From Spirochaetaceae bacterium (GTDB lineage: Bacteria; Spirochaetota; Spirochaetia; DSM-27196; Salinispiraceae), in assembly GCA_007129335.1 (NCBI GenBank), contig SKVS01000312.1:1-8383 (forward strand): DNA of 8,383 nucleotides, read 5' to 3'. The notes under the pieces are model-generated. The model was not told the origin of the DNA. It searched no databases and was given only the letters and a program-made list of their open reading frames with translations. Position 1 is the first letter of the stretch; each line of letters opens with the position of its first letter. Below are positions 5,982-8,383 of the stretch, one piece after another. Both the position numbers and the translations under genes were made by a program.

Positions 5982-7436
5982 CTATTCCTTCTTGTCTATG
6001 AGCCGCTGATCTTCCACATTGCCCCGCAGTTCCTTACGCAGCACCTTTCCGGTAGCTGACTTGGGCAGAGAATCCACAATAATAAAGTTCTTGGGCCGCT
6101 TATAGGTCGCCAGGTGGAGTTCACAGAATTCCACCAGTTCCCGGGCTGTTGGGGCATCTGCCGAGGTTGAGGCATTTTCCGTATCCCCAGCGGTTTTTGG
6201 TACAACAAATGCGGTAACCGTTTCCTCGCCCTTTTGGCTGGGAACGTTCACAACCGCAGCTTCGCTGACCTTAGGATGGGTAGCAAGAACCTCTTCCACT
6301 TCCCGGGGGCTAATATTGTATCCGTGGGAAATAATAATGTCTTTTTTCCGGTCGGTAATGAAGAAAAATCCGTCGTCATCCCGATAACCCAGGTCGCCGG
6401 TAAAGAACCAGCCATCGCTGTTCAGAACCTGATCGGTGGCTTCCTTATTGTTCCAGTATCCCTTGAAAATGGTGGTGGATTTTAAAATGATTTCCCCTTC
6501 GGTTCCGTTGGGTACATCCTTGCCGTCATCATCAACGACCTTCATTTCCACACCCTGTCCAGCTTTACCAATGGAACCTTCTTTGTAAACTCCATCGACC
6601 CCGTTAATCGAAACAGAACTGGTGGATTCGGTTAGCCCGTAGCCTTCCATAATATTGGTTTCATAAGCCTTGGCAAAATCCTGAATTACCGCCAGAGGCA
6701 GGGGAGCTCCCCCGGAAACACAGTACTTAATGCTCTTGGGAATTTTGGTGCTGCGGGATTTGATCCGCGCAATACCCAGGAGTAACTGATACATTGAAGG
6801 GATTGCCGGCAAAATGGTTGCCTGGTGCTTATCGATGGTATCCAGAAGACCCTGGGGGCTGTAGCTAGCCATAAGAACCACACAGGCTCCGTAGTAAATT
6901 GACGAAATAAGGGAGTTTGCCAGCCCGTAAATATGGTACAGGGGAAGAACACCAATAACCCGGTCGGTGTGACTGAAGGGAATGAATCCCTTAACTATCG
7001 AGGTTGTCTGGAAGTGGAAGTTCCGGTGGGTAATCATGGCACCCTTGGGGTTACCAGTGGTACCCGAGGTATAAATAAGAACCGCCGGTTCATCGGGATC
7101 AACTTCTGCTGCCTGGAACTTCCGGGATGCCTTAGCGGTTAATTCACTGAGCTGAATTGTTCCAATTGGTCTGGCACCGTTCCGACCGCTCCGGGCCATT
7201 CGGGCAATTTTGATTTTTTGGGAAGCTGCAGCCTCCTTGTCTACCGAGACGTCTGCCCCGGCAATTATTCCTTTTTCCTTACTCCGCTGAATAATAAGGG
7301 TGTCGGGAACCAGGGTGGTGGACAGCTGGTATTTTCCGGCTATCCGTCCTTCTGCAACCGAAGCACCGTAGGCGACAACATCCGTGGCATCCCCATCGGG
7401 ATTATAAATGTATCTCCAGGTATTTTTTTCTGCCAT
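5982..7436 (-). CDS. chimera: lipoate-ligase-like N-terminus fused to acyl-CoA synthetase catalytic part
   Basis: A 484-residue protein. Residues 1-85 resemble the start of a lipoate-protein ligase: TWRYIYNPDGDATDVVAY, then PDTLIIQRSKEKGIIAGADVSVDKE, then KIKIARMARSGR. From about residue 86 it is an acyl-CoA synthetase entering just before the P-loop. It has GTIQLSELTAKA, TSGTTGNPKG (123-132), PLYHIYG, YGLTEST (266-272), TGDLG (346-350), DRKKD (362-366), a hinge HGYNISPREVEE and the C-terminal catalytic Lys464 in SATGKVLR. A short low-complexity insert lies near 415-431. The adenylate-forming motifs are complete, but the usual first 140 or so residues of the synthetase are missing. They are encoded by the next gene. 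Acyl-CoA synthetases activate fatty acids with ATP and CoA; substrate here is unknown. The ATG has AAGGA six bases upstream. A hairpin terminator separates the gene from the symporter gene, so it probably has its own promoter within 7437-7533, which I could not place. Confidence 0.8.
   Translation of the reverse strand: MAEKNTWRYIYNPDGDATDVVAYGASVAEGRIAGKYQLSTTLVPDTLIIQRSKEKGIIAGADVSVDKEAAASQKIKIARMARSGRNGARPIGTIQLSELTAKASRKFQAAEVDPDEPAVLIYTSGTTGNPKGAMITHRNFHFQTTSIVKGFIPFSHTDRVIGVLPLYHIYGLANSLISSIYYGACVVLMASYSPQGLLDTIDKHQATILPAIPSMYQLLLGIARIKSRSTKIPKSIKYCVSGGAPLPLAVIQDFAKAYETNIMEGYGLTESTSSVSINGVDGVYKEGSIGKAGQGVEMKVVDDDGKDVPNGTEGEIILKSTTIFKGYWNNKEATDQVLNSDGWFFTGDLGYRDDDGFFFITDRKKDIIISHGYNISPREVEEVLATHPKVSEAAVVNVPSQKGEETVTAFVVPKTAGDTENASTSADAPTARELVEFCELHLATYKRPKNFIIVDSLPKSATGKVLRKELRGNVEDQRLIDKKE
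5986..5990 (-). promoter_or_regulatory. ribosome binding site inside the end of the upstream gene
   Basis: AAGGA on the minus strand lies six bases before the ATG at 5979 and within the Lys-Lys-Glu codons that end the upstream gene. It fixes the downstream start and indicates translational coupling. Confidence 0.75.
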
Positions 7437-7442
7437 TCTTTT

Positions 7443-7447
7443 TCCTT
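7443..7447 (-). promoter_or_regulatory. ribosome binding site of the upstream chimera gene
   Basis: AAGGA on the minus strand lies six bases before the ATG at 7436, the same motif and spacing as for the partner gene. It supports this start and shows that the unusual lipoate-ligase-like N-terminus is translated from a proper initiation site. Confidence 0.75.
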
Positions 7448-7533
7448 CACGATTCTGTCCCCTCGATCTGGGGAATGATTCTTTCTTACAAAATCCAGGG
7501 GGTCCTCAAACCTGGGAGTTCAACCAAAACAAA

Positions 7534-7565
7534 CAGATTTTCCCCGTCTTACCAGGGAAAATCTG
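7534..7565 (-). terminator. hairpin terminator downstream of the symporter gene
   Basis: CAGATTTTCCC (7534-7544) and GGGAAAATCTG (7555-7565) form a perfect 11-bp stem with a 10-base loop. On the minus strand the stem is followed by TTTGTTTTGG, a T-rich tract. It begins about 36 bases past the symporter stop codon and should end that transcript before the chimera genes. Confidence 0.6.
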
Positions 7566-7601
7566 CAAACCCGGGAACCTCTGGGTTATTTTTCTATATT
7601 T

Positions 7602-8383
7602 TTACGCTTCAGTAGATTCAGCCATAAGGTAGGCTTCTACCTCATCGAAGAATTGTTCCTGAATAGCTTCACTGGGAGCTGGGGTCAGCTTACTGACCAC
7701 AATGTACACAATGGTGTTAACCAGAAGGCTGGGGATAACCGGGTGACCGATTACCAGCGGCCGGTTTCCATCGACCACTATCAGCAGGCTTAAGACCAGG
7801 TACACAACCCCGGCAATGGTTGCCGCAACCGCACCTTGTTTGGTCCCCCGCTTCCACAGGAGTCCACCTACCAGGGCAGGGGCCCACTGGGCAAATCCCG
7901 GCACACTCACATCGGTCAGGTACAGGGCCATGGCTCCCTGATTCAGGAAGCTCACCACAAGACTTGCCAGTACAATAATTACTACCGCCCATCGGGCCCA
8001 GGAAGTAATTTGCCGGTCGCTTGCTTCGGGTTTAAAAATTCCCTGAATAACATCCCGACTGACAATAACGCTGGAGGTCATGAGCTGAACAGCCGCAGTA
8101 CTTACCGCTGCTGCAATAACTCCCAGCAACACAAACACACCGAACCAGTCTGGCAAACTGTTCTTAATAACGGTCTGAACAACCCGGTCAGCCTCGGTTT
8201 GCAAAGCAACGCCATTGGAATCAGCCAAAGCTTGAAGTTCAGCAACGGGCATGGCAGCAGGAGCAACCAATGAACCCCAAATGTAGGGAAGTACATAAAA
8301 GAACATACCGCCGAAGATGAAAATCAACAGGGGGAACCATTTGAACAGGGATTTATCCCGGGCGGTCATACAGCCAATGGCAA
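7602..8383 (-). CDS. sodium/solute symporter family protein, C-terminal part
   Basis: The frame stays open to the window edge, so the N-terminal half of this inner-membrane transporter is missing. A Met at 8369 is probably internal, since codons for Ala-Ile-Gly-Cys precede it and the first transmembrane helices of the family are absent. Counting from that Met, hydrophobic segments lie near 11-31, 77-99, 124-142, 160-172, 178-200 and 210-226. The stretch GVIAAAVSTAAVQLMTSSVIVSRDV (83-107) matches the family's conserved helix, in which the Ser-Thr pair (90-91) helps bind Na+ in LeuT-fold members such as PutP. A loop of about 45 residues (32-76) is extracytoplasmic. WKRGTKQGAVAATIAGVV is typical of the late helices. 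Substrate (amino acid, organic acid or vitamin) cannot be told from this half. The acidic tail (FDEVEAYLMAESTEA) is cytoplasmic. Confidence 0.85.
   Translation of the reverse strand, partial: AIGCMTARDKSLFKWFPLLIFIFGGMFFYVLPYIWGSLVAPAAMPVAELQALADSNGVALQTEADRVVQTVIKNSLPDWFGVFVLLGVIAAAVSTAAVQLMTSSVIVSRDVIQGIFKPEASDRQITSWARWAVVIIVLASLVVSFLNQGAMALYLTDVSVPGFAQWAPALVGGLLWKRGTKQGAVAATIAGVVYLVLSLLIVVDGNRPLVIGHPVIPSLLVNTIVYIVVSKLTPAPSEAIQEQFFDEVEAYLMAESTEA

Noticed and set aside
5056..7436. One acyl-CoA synthetase gene split by a simple frameshift or stop
   Set aside because: The C-terminal half is transcribed before the N-terminal half, each has its own ribosome binding site, and each is joined to a ligase-like piece. 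A frameshift cannot produce that order.
7458..7474. Riboswitch or attenuator hairpin before the chimera genes
   Set aside because: Only a five-base stem (TCCCC/GGGGA) is present, with no conserved riboswitch core recognisable in the 165-base gap.
7836..8273. Plus-strand open frame of 145 codons across the symporter
   Set aside because: It lies antisense to a clear transporter sequence, is polar and low in recognisable motifs, and has no supporting start signal.

Overview
The window is ordinary bacterial chromosome: densely packed genes, short gaps, and partial genes at both edges. The gene content suggests an anaerobic or facultative bacterium: a ferredoxin-like 4Fe-4S protein with a divergent Crp/Fnr regulator, a seven-helix membrane LuxR regulator, an acyl-CoA synthetase, a lipoate-ligase-type protein and a sodium/solute symporter. 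A free-living spirochaete would fit, but no marker gene settles this and I hold it loosely.

Layout. Bases 1-161 are the 3' end of an Asp-box (BNR/YCF48-like) protein. It converges on an unrecognised two-helix membrane protein (209-763, minus). The start codon of that gene overlaps, on the opposite strand, the start of a 7TM-LuxR regulator (762-1739, plus). Next comes a His-rich 4Fe-4S protein (1770-2720, minus), divergent from a Crp/Fnr-family regulator (2781-3470, plus). The gap between these two is 60 bp and carries a -10-like box immediately before each ATG. A 158-bp MITE-like element with a 61-bp internal near-palindrome (3474-3631) separates the regulator from an orphan membrane histidine kinase (3683-4903, plus). 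The rest is minus strand: a symporter cut by the window edge (7602-8383), a hairpin terminator, and a tightly coupled two-gene unit (7436 down to 5056).

The two-gene unit is the most unusual part. Each protein is a chimera, and the two are reciprocal. The upstream gene (5982-7436) starts with about 85 residues of a lipoate-protein-ligase-like fold and continues as the C-terminal three quarters of an acyl-CoA synthetase, from just before the ATP-binding P-loop. The downstream gene (5056-5979) starts with the first 143 residues of an acyl-CoA synthetase and continues as the C-terminal two thirds of the lipoate-ligase-like protein. Exchanging the tails at a shared Arg codon rebuilds a 542-residue acyl-CoA synthetase and a 249-residue lipoate-ligase-like protein, both of normal length. 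The two frames are open, the genes are 2 bp apart, and each has an AAGGA ribosome binding site 6 nt before its ATG. Either both enzymes have been scrambled, or the two chains complement each other in one interlocked complex. An assembly artefact must also be excluded.

Apart from the Crp/Fnr-ferredoxin pair and this two-gene unit, the neighbours show no clear shared pathway. No CRISPR array, tRNA, rRNA or recognisable riboswitch was seen. No gene-free stretch exceeds 300 bases; the longest is 3471-3682, mostly filled by the MITE-like element.
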